Source of the DNA: Planotetraspora thailandica
GTDB taxonomy: Bacteria; Actinomycetota; Actinomycetes; Streptosporangiales; Streptosporangiaceae
Direction: 5' to 3'
DNA: 64,000 nt
Assembly: GCF_016863335.1 (NCBI RefSeq)
Contig: NZ_BOOR01000025.1
Location: forward strand, 186,001-250,000
Part shown: one piece after another, positions 7,810 through 16,784 of the stretch
Layout of the letters: every line of letters starts with the position of its first letter
Numbering within the stretch: position 1 is the stretch's first letter
Notes under the pieces: model-generated
The model's database searches: none
What the model was told of the DNA's origin: nothing
The model's input: only the letters and a program-made list of their open reading frames with translations
Made by a program: the position numbers and the translations under genes

Positions 7810-9981
7810 TCAGGGAAGTGCGGGCTGCGCGGCGGGAGTGAACGCCGCGTCCCCGAAGAGGCTGTGGTAGTCGCCGAGCCGGTCGAGCAGGTCCTCATGC
7901 CGGCCTCGCTCGACCACCTGTCCCTCGCGCACGACCACGATCTCGTCGGCGTTCCTGATCGCGCTGAGGCGATGGGAGATGACGATCCTGGTCACCCGGA
8001 GGGCGGACAGGGCCGTGTCCACCCGGCGCTCGGTCTCGGGGTCGAGGTGGCTGGTCGCCTCGTCGAGGATCAGCAGCCTGGGCTTGTGGACGAGCGCACG
8101 GGCGAGCGCCACACGCTGCCGCTGGCCGGCGGACAGTGACGCTCCGCCCTCGCCGACGGTGGTCTTGTATCCCATGGGCAGACGCAGGACGTCCTGGTGG
8201 AGCCCCGCCAAGGTGGCCGCTTCGACCACGTCGGCATCCGTGGCGTCGGGGCTGCCGAGCGTGATGTTGTCCCGGATGGTGCCGTTGAACAGGGACAACT
8301 CCTGGAGGACCGCGCCGCATCCCCGCCGGAGGTCCCCGAGGTCGAGGTCGTCGACCAGGACGCCGTCGTGGCGGATCTCTCCCGCCTCCCCCCTCAGCAG
8401 GCCGAGCACCAGCAGCGCCAAGGTGCTCTTGCCTGAGCCGGTACGGCCGACGACGCCGAGCTTGGCTCCCGGAGCCACGGTGAACGACACGCCGGAGACC
8501 ACGGGCGCCGACTCGGGCGCGTACCGGAAGACGACGTCGCGTGCCTGCACGGAGACCGGCCGGCGGTCGGGGAGGGTCCGGTCGCCGCTCAGCTCGGCGG
8601 CCGAGTCGAGCACGTCGTAGATGCGCTCGATCTGGCCGCGCAACATGGACAGCAACTGGATGACGCCCACGAACCCCATCAGTGGGGAGAGCACGGACAT
8701 GGCCAGGGTGTTCGCGGCGAGCATCGAGCCGAGCGTCATCCGGCCGCCGAGCACCAGCCATACCCCGCACCACAACAGGGCGAGCGGCGCCAGCACCGAC
8801 AGGGCCGCCTGACCGCCCTCGAACCACGAAGTGGCCTTACCTCGGCGCACCATGGCCGTCTGGTAGGTGTCGAACAGCGTGCTCCAGCGTCGGCGCGCCT
8901 GTTCTTCGACGCCGTTGGCCTTCACCGGGAGAATCGCCTGCAGCGCTTCGATGAGATAGCTCTGCTCCTCGGCGCGGGTGGTCAGCTCCTGCTGTGAGAG
9001 CACGCGCACCCTGTTGTACGAGCTGAGCATCAGGCCGATCTGCATCGCCCCGAGCACGGCCACGATCACCGTGTACCACGGGCTGATCAGGGTCAGCGCG
9101 GTGACATACCCGATGAGCAGCACGCCGTCCAGCGACAGGGTCAGCACCTGCTGGGTGACCGCCTCCCTGCCCGCCGACACGCTGCTCAGCCGCATCAGCA
9201 GGTCGCCCCGGCTCCGCTGGAGGAAGAACCCGAGCGGCAGCCGTAGGAGATGGGTCACGAACCGGCCGATCAGCCGCCTGTCCGCCTTGGCCCGGAGCGC
9301 GAGCAGCAGCCGGGCACGGAAGAGGCTGAGCGCACCCTGCAGAACGACGATCCCGAGCACGCCGGCCCCGAGAATCCAGAGGAGGTCGTGACGCCCGTCG
9401 GGGACGAGATAGTCGACGGCGAACTTGGTCGCCAGCGGCAGGGACAGTCCGAGGATCTGCAGGCCCGCCGCCAGGAGCAGGATCGACAGCAGGATGCGCC
9501 GCCCACCCCGCACCCCGACGAACTCCCGCAGGTAGCGGACGAGGATACGCTGCCGCCAGGGAGTGCGTCGCCGGACGAAATCCTCGCCTGGTTCGGCGTC
9601 GACGACCACCCCGCCGTACTCGTCGGAGAACTCCTCGCGGGTGAGCGTGCGCCGGCCGCGCGCGGGGTCGGCCACGCGCACCTTGGACCCGGTGGCCCGC
9701 TCGAGCACCACGTAGTGGTGTTTGCTCCAGTACGCGATGACGGGCCGGGTCAGCGGCCTGGCGAGCAGGTCCTCGACGCGTTCCGCGGTGGCACGCATCC
9801 CGAGTTTCCCGGCCGCCGCGACCAGGCTCTCCGGTGAGACGCCGTCGCGTCCCGGCTCGAGCAGGTCGCGGCATTCGGAGACCGACGTGTCCCTGCCGTG
9901 GTGGCTGAGCACCATGGCCAGGCACGCCGCACCGCATTCGGTGCGGGTCATCTGGAGACGAACGGGAACACGATGGCGCAC
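7810..9981 (-). CDS. lanT: LanT: C39 peptidase-containing ABC transporter for lanthipeptide leader cleavage and export
   Basis: A 723-residue bifunctional exporter. The N-terminal C39 protease domain (1-135) has oxyanion Gln10, catalytic Cys16 (in TECGAAC), His89 and Asp105. It should cut leaders after a double-glycine-type site. The transmembrane domain spans about 160-440 (six segments). The ATPase has Walker A GRTGSGKST (512-520), signature LSAGQ (616-620), Walker B LLILDE (636-641) and the switch His670. GAGGAG lies 5 bases before the GTG start. It is 57 bases downstream of lanM and 132 upstream of precursor 4, which makes it the only dedicated exporter/protease of the cluster. No separate LanP is visible. 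Confidence 0.96.
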   Translation of the reverse strand: MRHRVPVRLQMTRTECGAACLAMVLSHHGRDTSVSECRDLLEPGRDGVSPESLVAAAGKLGMRATAERVEDLLARPLTRPVIAYWSKHHYVVLERATGSKVRVADPARGRRTLTREEFSDEYGGVVVDAEPGEDFVRRRTPWRQRILVRYLREFVGVRGGRRILLSILLLAAGLQILGLSLPLATKFAVDYLVPDGRHDLLWILGAGVLGIVVLQGALSLFRARLLLALRAKADRRLIGRFVTHLLRLPLGFFLQRSRGDLLMRLSSVSAGREAVTQQVLTLSLDGVLLIGYVTALTLISPWYTVIVAVLGAMQIGLMLSSYNRVRVLSQQELTTRAEEQSYLIEALQAILPVKANGVEEQARRRWSTLFDTYQTAMVRRGKATSWFEGGQAALSVLAPLALLWCGVWLVLGGRMTLGSMLAANTLAMSVLSPLMGFVGVIQLLSMLRGQIERIYDVLDSAAELSGDRTLPDRRPVSVQARDVVFRYAPESAPVVSGVSFTVAPGAKLGVVGRTGSGKSTLALLVLGLLRGEAGEIRHDGVLVDDLDLGDLRRGCGAVLQELSLFNGTIRDNITLGSPDATDADVVEAATLAGLHQDVLRLPMGYKTTVGEGGASLSAGQRQRVALARALVHKPRLLILDEATSHLDPETERRVDTALSALRVTRIVISHRLSAIRNADEIVVVREGQVVERGRHEDLLDRLGDYHSLFGDAAFTPAAQPALP

Positions 9982-10038
9982 GGCTGCTCCTCAGTGGGGA
10001 TGCGCGAAGGACCAGGGGACCGAGGGGAGGGGGGAACG

Positions 10039-13000
10039 TCAGCCGGCAGGGGGTTCGAACAGCAGGACCGAAGGAACCCGGTCGGGGAAGGCATGGCGCA
10101 TCAGGCCGTATCCGATGCCGGACAGGCCGCTCATGAAACCGGGGGTGGGCACACCGGCGGGCGTGCCGCATCGCGGGCCGGACTCGAGCTGGCCGAGGAC
10201 GACGCCGAGCCGGCGGTCGCGTTCTTCGACCAGGTCGCCACGTCCTGCGGCGATCGCCGCGGTCAGCAACTCCATGTTGCCGAGCTCCCCGTGGCACAGG
10301 CTGTGCCCGTTGAATCCGGGGGAGACGGCCAGGTAGGAGGCGAGGGCGAGGTCGAGGTCGGCCGACAGGCCTTCCCGCTCCGCGAGGCCGTTTCCGGCGT
10401 GCCGCAGCAGATCGGCACGGACCATGCCGACCCCCGGCGCGCCGTGGCACCACGCCTGCATGTGCGGGATGAAGGTTTCGTCGGCGATCTCAGGGGTGTC
10501 CCGGTAGTCGGGCCAGTTGTGCACGCCCTCGTCGTAGAGGCCGCGTTCGTAGGTGAAGGCTCCGAGTGCGGCCTCCGCGTAAGGAGACGCCGGTCCGCCG
10601 GCGGAACCGGACACCGCCGCGAAACGGGCCAGGGCCCACCCGATGCCCGAGGCCCCGTGGGAGAACCCGGCGAGGGGCTTGATCGCGGGGACCGTGCCCT
10701 GCCAGGCGAGGCCCACCTCCTGCGGCCGGGCCGCCTCGAGGAGGCGATCGGCACATGCGTGGGCCAGTCGCATCGCGAGGGGCAGGCCGGTCGCGGCGTG
10801 TACGGCCAGCAGCGCGGCGAGGCCACCTGCCGCACCGCCAATGACGTCGAGTGATTTGTCGTCCGCGATGGAGAAGGCAAGCGGTGCCAGGAGCGGTTCG
10901 ATCAGGTCGAGCAAAGCCGGATCGTCCAGATCTCGCGCGATGTGGACCAGCGCGTACGCCAGGCCGCTGTTCCCGGTGTAGGCACCCAGCGGCAAGGGCT
11001 CCTCACCTGGGGACATGCCGGCCACGGATTCGACGATCTCCGCCACGGGCTTCAGCGAACGACGGGCGAGGTCGGCGTAGCGGTCGTCGCCGGTGAGCCT
11101 CGCCGCCTGGGCGAGGAACATGGCGACGCCCGCGACGCCGCTGTAGAGATCCGTCCGCAGCGGGTTGATCACCCACCGGGTTTCCTGGATCAGGTCGATC
11201 CCGAGCCAGTTGACCCGAGTGCCGTCGGTGTGGGCCAGGTCGGCCACCTGGTCGGCGATCGCGCGCACGGCGGCCGTCACCCGCCCGGGGTCGACGGCCT
11301 CCCGGCTTTGCGGCGCGGAACGCGTGCCGGGCTGCGGGTCGTACGCCGCGATCGCCGTCGCCTGGTCGGGGCGGGTCGCCATCGAAGCCTCGATGATCCA
11401 CTGCTGTAGTGCCAGATCGCCTGGGGCCATCGCCTGGATCTTGCCGGCCGCGTGGGCGAGGCATTCCCGGTACAACATTGCGGGAATTCGCACGCCCTGC
11501 CCGTTCCACACGTCGCGTGTCGCCGGCCGGGTGACGAACATCGGGATGTCGCCTGTCCAGAGTTCTTCGATCTCCAGATGCGCCACGGGCAGACGCACCG
11601 GGTCCTTGGCGGACAGCGCCCAGAGGAAGTCGAACACCCGATCCCGATCGAGTGCGTCGCGCAGGACGTCCGGATGCGTGGACTCCGTCAGAAGGGTTCC
11701 GTATATGCGGGTGGCCCGGACGACCACGCGGATCTCGTCGTCGGCGAAGCGCTCCAGCAGTCCCTCCGGACCGAGGAGTTCGGACCGGTGCGCGACGATG
11801 GCCTCGTACCCCGCCCGGAAACCTTCGATGAGCTCGCTGGAGAAATGTCCCGGGTTGACGGCGTGGCCGTCCATGGACGGACGGTTCTGGCTGCCGGGGA
11901 AGGTGAGGTGTTCCCGTACGAGATGCATCTCGTCGGTCCCCGCCGCGGACCAGTTGGCGGTCTTGAAAGGCATCGTCTGGCCGGCGTCCGCTCCCACACC
12001 GCCCAGGTCCATGACTTCGCCGTCCTCGCTCCACACCACGGACGGGAGGAGACCCACGCGGGAGACGGAGTCGGAGAGAACGGCGGCAGCCGGATCGGAG
12101 TCCAGCCAGGAGAAGCCCGAAGGGTTGGGCAATTCTGGATGGAACACGGATTCGAGGTCGACGAGGATGGGCTGGTCGCCGCTGGCGATGAGGTTCTCGT
12201 AATGGAAGTCCACCCCGTCGAGCGCATAGAGCATCGCCAGCAGGGACCCCTGGCTGCGGTAGAACCGGCGGATGCCCTGGAGATCCGTGCCCGGGTCGTA
12301 TTCGACGAATCCCACCCAGCCGTACGCACCGCTGTCCACGACGGTGAGCGTGCGCAGGCCGTAGCCGGGCAGGTGGCCGTTCAGCCAGCCGATGACGTCG
12401 TTGACGTGCCGGTGGACGGACAACCGCCGGGGTTTGTACACCAGGCGTGCGCCGTTCTCGAAGCGCAGGATGCCGACCGATCGGCCGCCTTGGTGGGAGT
12501 CTCCGACGCCGCCCATCTTCGCTTCGGCGAGGCGGCCAGGGTCCACGCCCTCGAAGACCGACGTGACGACCTCGGCGCGGTCTTTCGCCAACCGGGCGAG
12601 CATCTCCAGGAGCGCCTCCACTGCCTGGTCGCACGACTGGGCGAGCAACCGCGCCAGGACCACGTATTCGGCCACCAGCTCCGTGAGCGAGTTTCTCGAG
12701 GAGAAGTGCTCCACGAACGACCAGAAGCGTTGCTGCGCATCGTCGCCGTGAAGCCGCTTGGTGACGCGCAGCACGTTGAGTTCGAGGACCAGCGTGCGCG
12801 AGGCCGTCATGGCCAGGCTCTCGCTCAGCTGAAGGCCCAACTGACGGGCGAGCTCGTGCACATCCGCGATCTCGTCCAGTCCGTCGGCGTGTGCGGACTC
12901 GGTGAACCGCGAAACGGAGAAGTCCACAAAGGGCGAGACGATCGACAGGAATCCGGCCTGCCAGGCCACCTCGCCGTCGGGGGGCGTCACGATCGCCGGG

Positions 13001-13392
13001 CCCTGGCCAGGAACCATGCCGCGCAGGACGGCTTCGACGGTGTCCGCCCAGGCCGGCCGGGCCGTCGCCGACGTCGCACGCGCGGCGAGCAGACGGGGGT
13101 CCTCGGCGAGCAGCGCCAGCAGTCCGTCGCGGTCAAGCCCGCGCTCGGCGAGGAGCCGTGCGAAGTGACCGTCCTTGCCGATCCCGTAGGAGTTCTCCCA
13201 GCGGTCCAGCCTCCGGCGGGCGCGTTCCAGCCGCTCACCCTCCTCGGGACTCGCCGGACGACCGGGCAGCCGCAACCGCTCCGCCAGCGAGAGACCCGCC
13301 GCCCACCAGTGCGCCGGCAGTTCCACCGTCACGGCATCCGGCGACAAGACGGAAGCGGACGAATGTGCATCGACAGAACCAGCCTGGGGCAT
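10039..13392 (-). CDS. lanM: LanM class II lanthipeptide synthetase
   Basis: A 1117-residue bifunctional enzyme that dehydrates Ser/Thr and then closes Cys thioether rings. The N-terminal dehydratase (DUF4135, about 130-700) shows GRSVGILRFENGARLVYKPR and the kinase-like DGVDFHYENL followed by ILVDLESVF. The C-terminal LanC-like cyclase (about 760-1117) has zinc ligands Cys982 (WCHGAPG) and Cys1033-His1034 (LCHGELGN), plus the conserved FSHGASGIGWAL. The length is typical. GTGAGGA precedes the ATG by 6 bases. It is the first gene of the operon lanM-lanT-four precursors, and as the only LanM present it must process both alpha-like and beta-like substrates. Two-component lantibiotics often have two LanM enzymes, so this is worth noting. 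Confidence 0.97.
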   Translation of the reverse strand: MPQAGSVDAHSSASVLSPDAVTVELPAHWWAAGLSLAERLRLPGRPASPEEGERLERARRRLDRWENSYGIGKDGHFARLLAERGLDRDGLLALLAEDPRLLAARATSATARPAWADTVEAVLRGMVPGQGPAIVTPPDGEVAWQAGFLSIVSPFVDFSVSRFTESAHADGLDEIADVHELARQLGLQLSESLAMTASRTLVLELNVLRVTKRLHGDDAQQRFWSFVEHFSSRNSLTELVAEYVVLARLLAQSCDQAVEALLEMLARLAKDRAEVVTSVFEGVDPGRLAEAKMGGVGDSHQGGRSVGILRFENGARLVYKPRRLSVHRHVNDVIGWLNGHLPGYGLRTLTVVDSGAYGWVGFVEYDPGTDLQGIRRFYRSQGSLLAMLYALDGVDFHYENLIASGDQPILVDLESVFHPELPNPSGFSWLDSDPAAAVLSDSVSRVGLLPSVVWSEDGEVMDLGGVGADAGQTMPFKTANWSAAGTDEMHLVREHLTFPGSQNRPSMDGHAVNPGHFSSELIEGFRAGYEAIVAHRSELLGPEGLLERFADDEIRVVVRATRIYGTLLTESTHPDVLRDALDRDRVFDFLWALSAKDPVRLPVAHLEIEELWTGDIPMFVTRPATRDVWNGQGVRIPAMLYRECLAHAAGKIQAMAPGDLALQQWIIEASMATRPDQATAIAAYDPQPGTRSAPQSREAVDPGRVTAAVRAIADQVADLAHTDGTRVNWLGIDLIQETRWVINPLRTDLYSGVAGVAMFLAQAARLTGDDRYADLARRSLKPVAEIVESVAGMSPGEEPLPLGAYTGNSGLAYALVHIARDLDDPALLDLIEPLLAPLAFSIADDKSLDVIGGAAGGLAALLAVHAATGLPLAMRLAHACADRLLEAARPQEVGLAWQGTVPAIKPLAGFSHGASGIGWALARFAAVSGSAGGPASPYAEAALGAFTYERGLYDEGVHNWPDYRDTPEIADETFIPHMQAWCHGAPGVGMVRADLLRHAGNGLAEREGLSADLDLALASYLAVSPGFNGHSLCHGELGNMELLTAAIAAGRGDLVEERDRRLGVVLGQLESGPRCGTPAGVPTPGFMSGLSGIGYGLMRHAFPDRVPSVLLFEPPAG

Positions 13393-13692
13393 GGTGATTC
13401 CTCACGGTCGATCCAGCGGTCGAAGCCCCAGATCGGGCCATACGGTTCGATCTGCGAGCGAGATCAGCATGAATTGACCGCCGCGAGGGAGCATCCGTTG
13501 AACTACGTAGTCACCGACGAGCCCGGCGCCGCCACGTACGGCTACCGTCCGTTCCCGTTGTCCGCCTGTTCTGATCACAGACGGTCACAGCCGGGGCTCG
13601 GTACGTGCCCGCCGTCACGGCAGCGCCGTACGGCGGTAGCTGATGACGTGACCGTTCTGTGGTGGTGGCCTCGTAAGGGACAGAACCGGTGG
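13393..13692. other. Intergenic region upstream of lanM; no gene seen
   Basis: About 300 bases hold the presumed lanM promoter. I found no convincing -35/-10 pair or operator. Near 13649-13692 an imperfect inverted repeat (ACCGTTCTGT and ACAGAACCGGT) may terminate the gene at 13693-14289, which reads toward it. Confidence 0.5.
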
Positions 13693-14289
13693 TCAGGCGG
13701 GCTGCTCGATCTCGCTGCGAAATTCCTCGAATTCCGCCTCGGCCTCGTCGCGTGACCTGAAGTAGACGACGATCTGCCCGAAGGTGTCGTCGTCGGCCCA
13801 GACGCACACCCCTGCGGGCACGTCGTCGATGTCGGCGTCGGCGCACGCGGCGGCGCCGCCGAACGGTCCGGTCTCGGTCGGCCTCATGTTCGTGACCTTC
13901 GCACCGCTGTCCGCCAAGCCGGCGAAGCTTTGGCGGACCACCACAGCCGAGGTGGCCATGCTGGCCGACAAGCCCGTGATCATGATCACGTCCTGCTTAT
14001 CCGGGATGCCGTAGAAGGCGGAGATCGCGCCGGTCGCGTTCGGCGCCTGCTTCTTCAGCCGGGCGACCTGCTCGTCGGCCGTTGCCTGGAAGTCGGGATC
14101 CGTGATCCTGGCCCTGCCGGCGAGCGTCTGCGGTACGACGACATGCGAGTGGTCCATGTCGGTGTCTCTCCCGAAGTACAGCCCCGCTGCGACGGCGCCT
14201 GTCAGCACGGCGAAGACGATGACACCGACGCAGCCGAATGACCGGAGGCCTTCGTTCGGATAGCCCGGCAGGCCGGACGAATAGGACAA
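13693..14289 (-). CDS. Unrecognised membrane-anchored protein
   Basis: A 198-residue protein of unknown function. One transmembrane segment lies at about residues 17-39, after a short N-terminal tail. An extracytoplasmic alpha/beta-like domain follows, with two cysteines (near residues 148 and 162) and an acidic C-terminus. GGAGAAA is found upstream of the ATG. It lies directly upstream of lanM on the same strand with a 300-base gap, so it could be read with the lanthipeptide genes or be independent. The single anchor and outer domain would suit a small immunity lipoprotein or protein, but nothing in the sequence proves that. Confidence 0.7.
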   Translation of the reverse strand: MSYSSGLPGYPNEGLRSFGCVGVIVFAVLTGAVAAGLYFGRDTDMDHSHVVVPQTLAGRARITDPDFQATADEQVARLKKQAPNATGAISAFYGIPDKQDVIMITGLSASMATSAVVVRQSFAGLADSGAKVTNMRPTETGPFGGAAACADADIDDVPAGVCVWADDDTFGQIVVYFRSRDEAEAEFEEFRSEIEQPA

Positions 14290-14382
14290 GGGTTTCTCCG
14301 CACGTCGGCTCGAAGCTCTTCAGAGCGTGCCGATCTTACTGATCTTCTTTCTGTATGTCGCCACAAAATAGGGCGCGGGACC

Positions 14383-15015
14383 TCAGTCGAAGCGTATGTG
14401 CTTGACCCCCGTCCAGGCCCGCCGGAGGCGCCCGCGTCCGGCGTTGTCCGTGTTCGGGGTGAGGATCAGCCCGGCCGAGGAGGCGATGTGGTCGGCGACC
14501 TGAGGGATCGTGAGGCGGTCTGTCCACACATGCTCGGCGAACTCCGCCTGACGTAGGCGTTCCAGACAATGGTCGATTTTCGACACGGCGAAGCTCTCGC
14601 GTCGCAGTGGGGCGTCCCGACCCGCGACGAACTGCATGACGTGCCCGAAATTGCGCTCACGCAGTCGTTGGAGCACCGTATTGCGGTCTGCCAGCAGCGC
14701 GAAGTGCCTGACGTCATGACCGCGTTCCCGGAGCCGGCCGATGATCTGATGGAAGTAGGCGGGCTCCACGAGTGTCATCGGGGCGATCACCGTGCCGTCG
14801 TGCTTGGTGAGGGCCAGGTCGAGCACCTCGTACACGCCCTGCCGCCAAGCCGGAAGGTCCTGGAAATCGCCGCGCAGGAGCGGGGGCATCATTCGATGGA
14901 GGCCGAAGCCGACATGCTCGGGGTCACAGATGACGCTGCCGGGTAGCCTTCGCTCGATCTCGTGCGCGGTCTGCGTCTTGCCGCCGCCGAAGGGGCCGTT
15001 GATCCACAAGAGCAT
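14383..15015 (-). CDS. TmrB-like P-loop protein (tunicamycin-resistance family)
   Basis: A 210-residue P-loop protein with Walker A GPFGGGKT (residues 7-14) directly after an MLLWIN start. Its whole length follows the Bacillus TmrB pattern as I remember it: a DPEHVGF segment, APMTLVEPAYFHQIIGRLRE in the middle, HFALLADRNTVLQRLR, and a C-terminal IDHCLERL then TDRLTIPQVADHIA. TmrB is a membrane-associated ATP-binding protein that confers tunicamycin resistance by binding the drug. The gene starts 9 bases after the VanZ-like gene, so the two are co-transcribed. The function in this organism may be resistance to a nucleoside or lipid-linked-precursor antibiotic; that is inference. Confidence 0.85.
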   Translation of the reverse strand: MLLWINGPFGGGKTQTAHEIERRLPGSVICDPEHVGFGLHRMMPPLLRGDFQDLPAWRQGVYEVLDLALTKHDGTVIAPMTLVEPAYFHQIIGRLRERGHDVRHFALLADRNTVLQRLRERNFGHVMQFVAGRDAPLRRESFAVSKIDHCLERLRQAEFAEHVWTDRLTIPQVADHIASSAGLILTPNTDNAGRGRLRRAWTGVKHIRFD

Positions 15016-15024
15016 TCACCGACT

Positions 15025-15561
15025 CTATGCCGAGGAGGCCCTGCCCCGCCGGGCCCACCACCTCCGAGTGGCGAACGCGGCGAACACGGCACCCGCTGCG
15101 TTCAGGATCACGTCGTCCACAGAGCTCACCCGTCCGATCCGCAAGGCGTACTGAAGGATCTCGACGGTGAGCGAGGCGGTGGCCGCGACAGCGGCAACCG
15201 CTGTGAGCGAGGCGAAGCGCGCCGAACGGACCGGGAGCATCGCACCGAGTGCCGCGAAGACCAGGAGATTGCCCGCGACCTGTACGACTGCCGCACCCGG
15301 CGGCATCCGCGTGATCTGGTCCGCCAGGTCGACCAGGGGAATGAGCTGCACACCCTGCCCTGCCCCAGGCGTGAGGATCATCCAGATCCAGGGAGCGGTT
15401 CCGGCCACGACGGCGACGTCCGCCACAGCCGTACGGCGGGGAGAGGGATGTCCCCGGCGGCTGCGGTGACGTGCGAGGAGAAGCGCGACGAGAACTGCTA
15501 GGGGAACGGCCAGGAGGGCCGCGATGACGACGAGCCCCCACGCGTTCCATGCCTGGTGCAT
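15025..15561 (-). CDS. VanZ-like membrane protein
   Basis: A 178-residue integral membrane protein with four to five hydrophobic segments. The VanZ pattern is present: a loop with LIPLVDLADQI, then GNLLVFAALGAMLPV, then the terminal EILQYALRIGRVSSVDDVILN motif characteristic of VanZ. VanZ proteins are linked to teicoplanin/lipoglycopeptide resistance and to cell-envelope functions. The ATG at 15561 is chosen; a GTG at 15582 would add seven residues, and neither has a clear ribosome site. It is the first gene of a pair with the TmrB-like gene. A general envelope role is as likely as antibiotic resistance. Confidence 0.8.
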   Translation of the reverse strand: MHQAWNAWGLVVIAALLAVPLAVLVALLLARHRSRRGHPSPRRTAVADVAVVAGTAPWIWMILTPGAGQGVQLIPLVDLADQITRMPPGAAVVQVAGNLLVFAALGAMLPVRSARFASLTAVAAVAATASLTVEILQYALRIGRVSSVDDVILNAAGAVFAAFATRRWWARRGRASSA

Positions 15562-15707
15562 TCGATCATGATGACAGGCCACGGCAGATGCACGGAGCCG
15601 GCGGTGGAGACTCCGTCATGAGGAGCACACGCGGCGGGCGATGGCGACTGTGCTGTCGTCCAGGAACTGCACAGGACGTCCCGGCAGTTCCTGGACGGTG
15701 GAAACCG

Positions 15708-16568
15708 TCAGTCCTGACGGATGGTGTTCCTGCCGGGGCCGCCGGAGAGCCGGTCCTTGCCGGGCCCGCCGTACAGCTTGTCGTTGCCGCTGTTCCCGTA
15801 CAACTGGTCGTTGCCACTGTTTCCGTACACGATGTCGTTGCCCTTGCCTCCGTACAGCAAGTCGTTGCCGGTGCCGCCGTAGATCGAGTCGTTGCCGTCG
15901 GTGCCGGACAGGATCTGGTTGCCCGCGCCGCCACGGATCACGTCGTTGCCCTTGCCGCCTTCCACGAGGGTGTAGTTGCCGCTGGCGTAGACCGCGTCGT
16001 TGTCGTCACCGGCGAAGACCGTCGCGGCCTCGCCCACCGTGATGGTGTCGTTGCCCGCCTGTCCCCAGACGTAGTTGCCGTCGACCCTGCCGGTGTCCGT
16101 CAGCCGGTCCTTGCCGGTGCCCAGATAGATCATGTTGGAGTAGTAGACCTGGCCGGTCTTGTTGTTCACGGCGACGATGTCGTTGCCGTCGCGGACGTCC
16201 ATCTTCATGATGGAGTACGGATCCTGGCTGTCCACGGTGGCGACCGTGCAGGAGACCTTGGTGTGGTCCGCGCTGTCGGGGTAGGTGCAGCCGCTTCCCG
16301 CGCTGATCGGGACGACGTCGTCGATCACATAGACGATGTCCGTGTACCCACTGGTGAACGACTCGGTGACGGTCACCTTGTTGGTCTGGCCGAGGGCAGC
16401 CGTGTAGACGAGCCGATTGCCGTTGTCGGTGACCGCGACGGTGGCCGACGGTGCCACGGCGAGGGCCGAGGTGGCCAGGCCGATCGAAACGGCGAGTCCC
16501 GTGCCGATGGTCAGCGTCAGCGCCGATGCCGCGCGTAACATCCGGCCGCTGACGAGGTGAGAGGGCAT
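15708..16568 (-). CDS. Secreted RTX (hemolysin-type calcium-binding) repeat protein
   Basis: A 286-residue protein. A long signal peptide (about residues 1-37, ending ALAVA) precedes a beta-rich region with one cysteine pair (about 93 and 106). Tandem nonapeptide repeats of the GGxGNDxLY type run from about 140 to the C-terminus and are densest in the last 90 residues. RTX repeats form calcium-bound beta-rolls outside the cell. GGAGG is 7 bases before the ATG. No type I secretion genes lie nearby, and the Sec-type signal peptide shows another export route. There is no catalytic domain, so calling it a toxin would be unjustified. The ligand is unknown. Confidence 0.88.
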   Translation of the reverse strand: MPSHLVSGRMLRAASALTLTIGTGLAVSIGLATSALAVAPSATVAVTDNGNRLVYTAALGQTNKVTVTESFTSGYTDIVYVIDDVVPISAGSGCTYPDSADHTKVSCTVATVDSQDPYSIMKMDVRDGNDIVAVNNKTGQVYYSNMIYLGTGKDRLTDTGRVDGNYVWGQAGNDTITVGEAATVFAGDDNDAVYASGNYTLVEGGKGNDVIRGGAGNQILSGTDGNDSIYGGTGNDLLYGGKGNDIVYGNSGNDQLYGNSGNDKLYGGPGKDRLSGGPGRNTIRQD

Positions 16569-16784
16569 TGTCTAACCTCCATGAGGCTGAGCGGTCCTTC
16601 CACTACGTGGGACTCCCGGTTCAGGCACTTGGTTCGTGCCAAGAGGTACAGAGAGTTCTCACTGCGGCGGTGCTGACCCTTACCGTGCGCGGCAGCTTGA
16701 GGCGTCTCCTCGTCGAGACGGCCGGAGGCGCCTGACCTGATCCCGTCGCCCCACCCGGCCCGGGCCGGATGGCAGACTGCCGAG

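Noticed and set aside
13975-13997. TGATCATGATCA-like sequence as a fourth repeat locus
   Set aside because: It lies inside a gene, encodes VIMIT in frame, and lacks the flanking GAACTTCT element.
15708-16568. RTX toxin (hemolysin)
   Set aside because: Only a signal peptide, a small beta region and calcium repeats; no pore or enzymatic domain and no activation or export genes.
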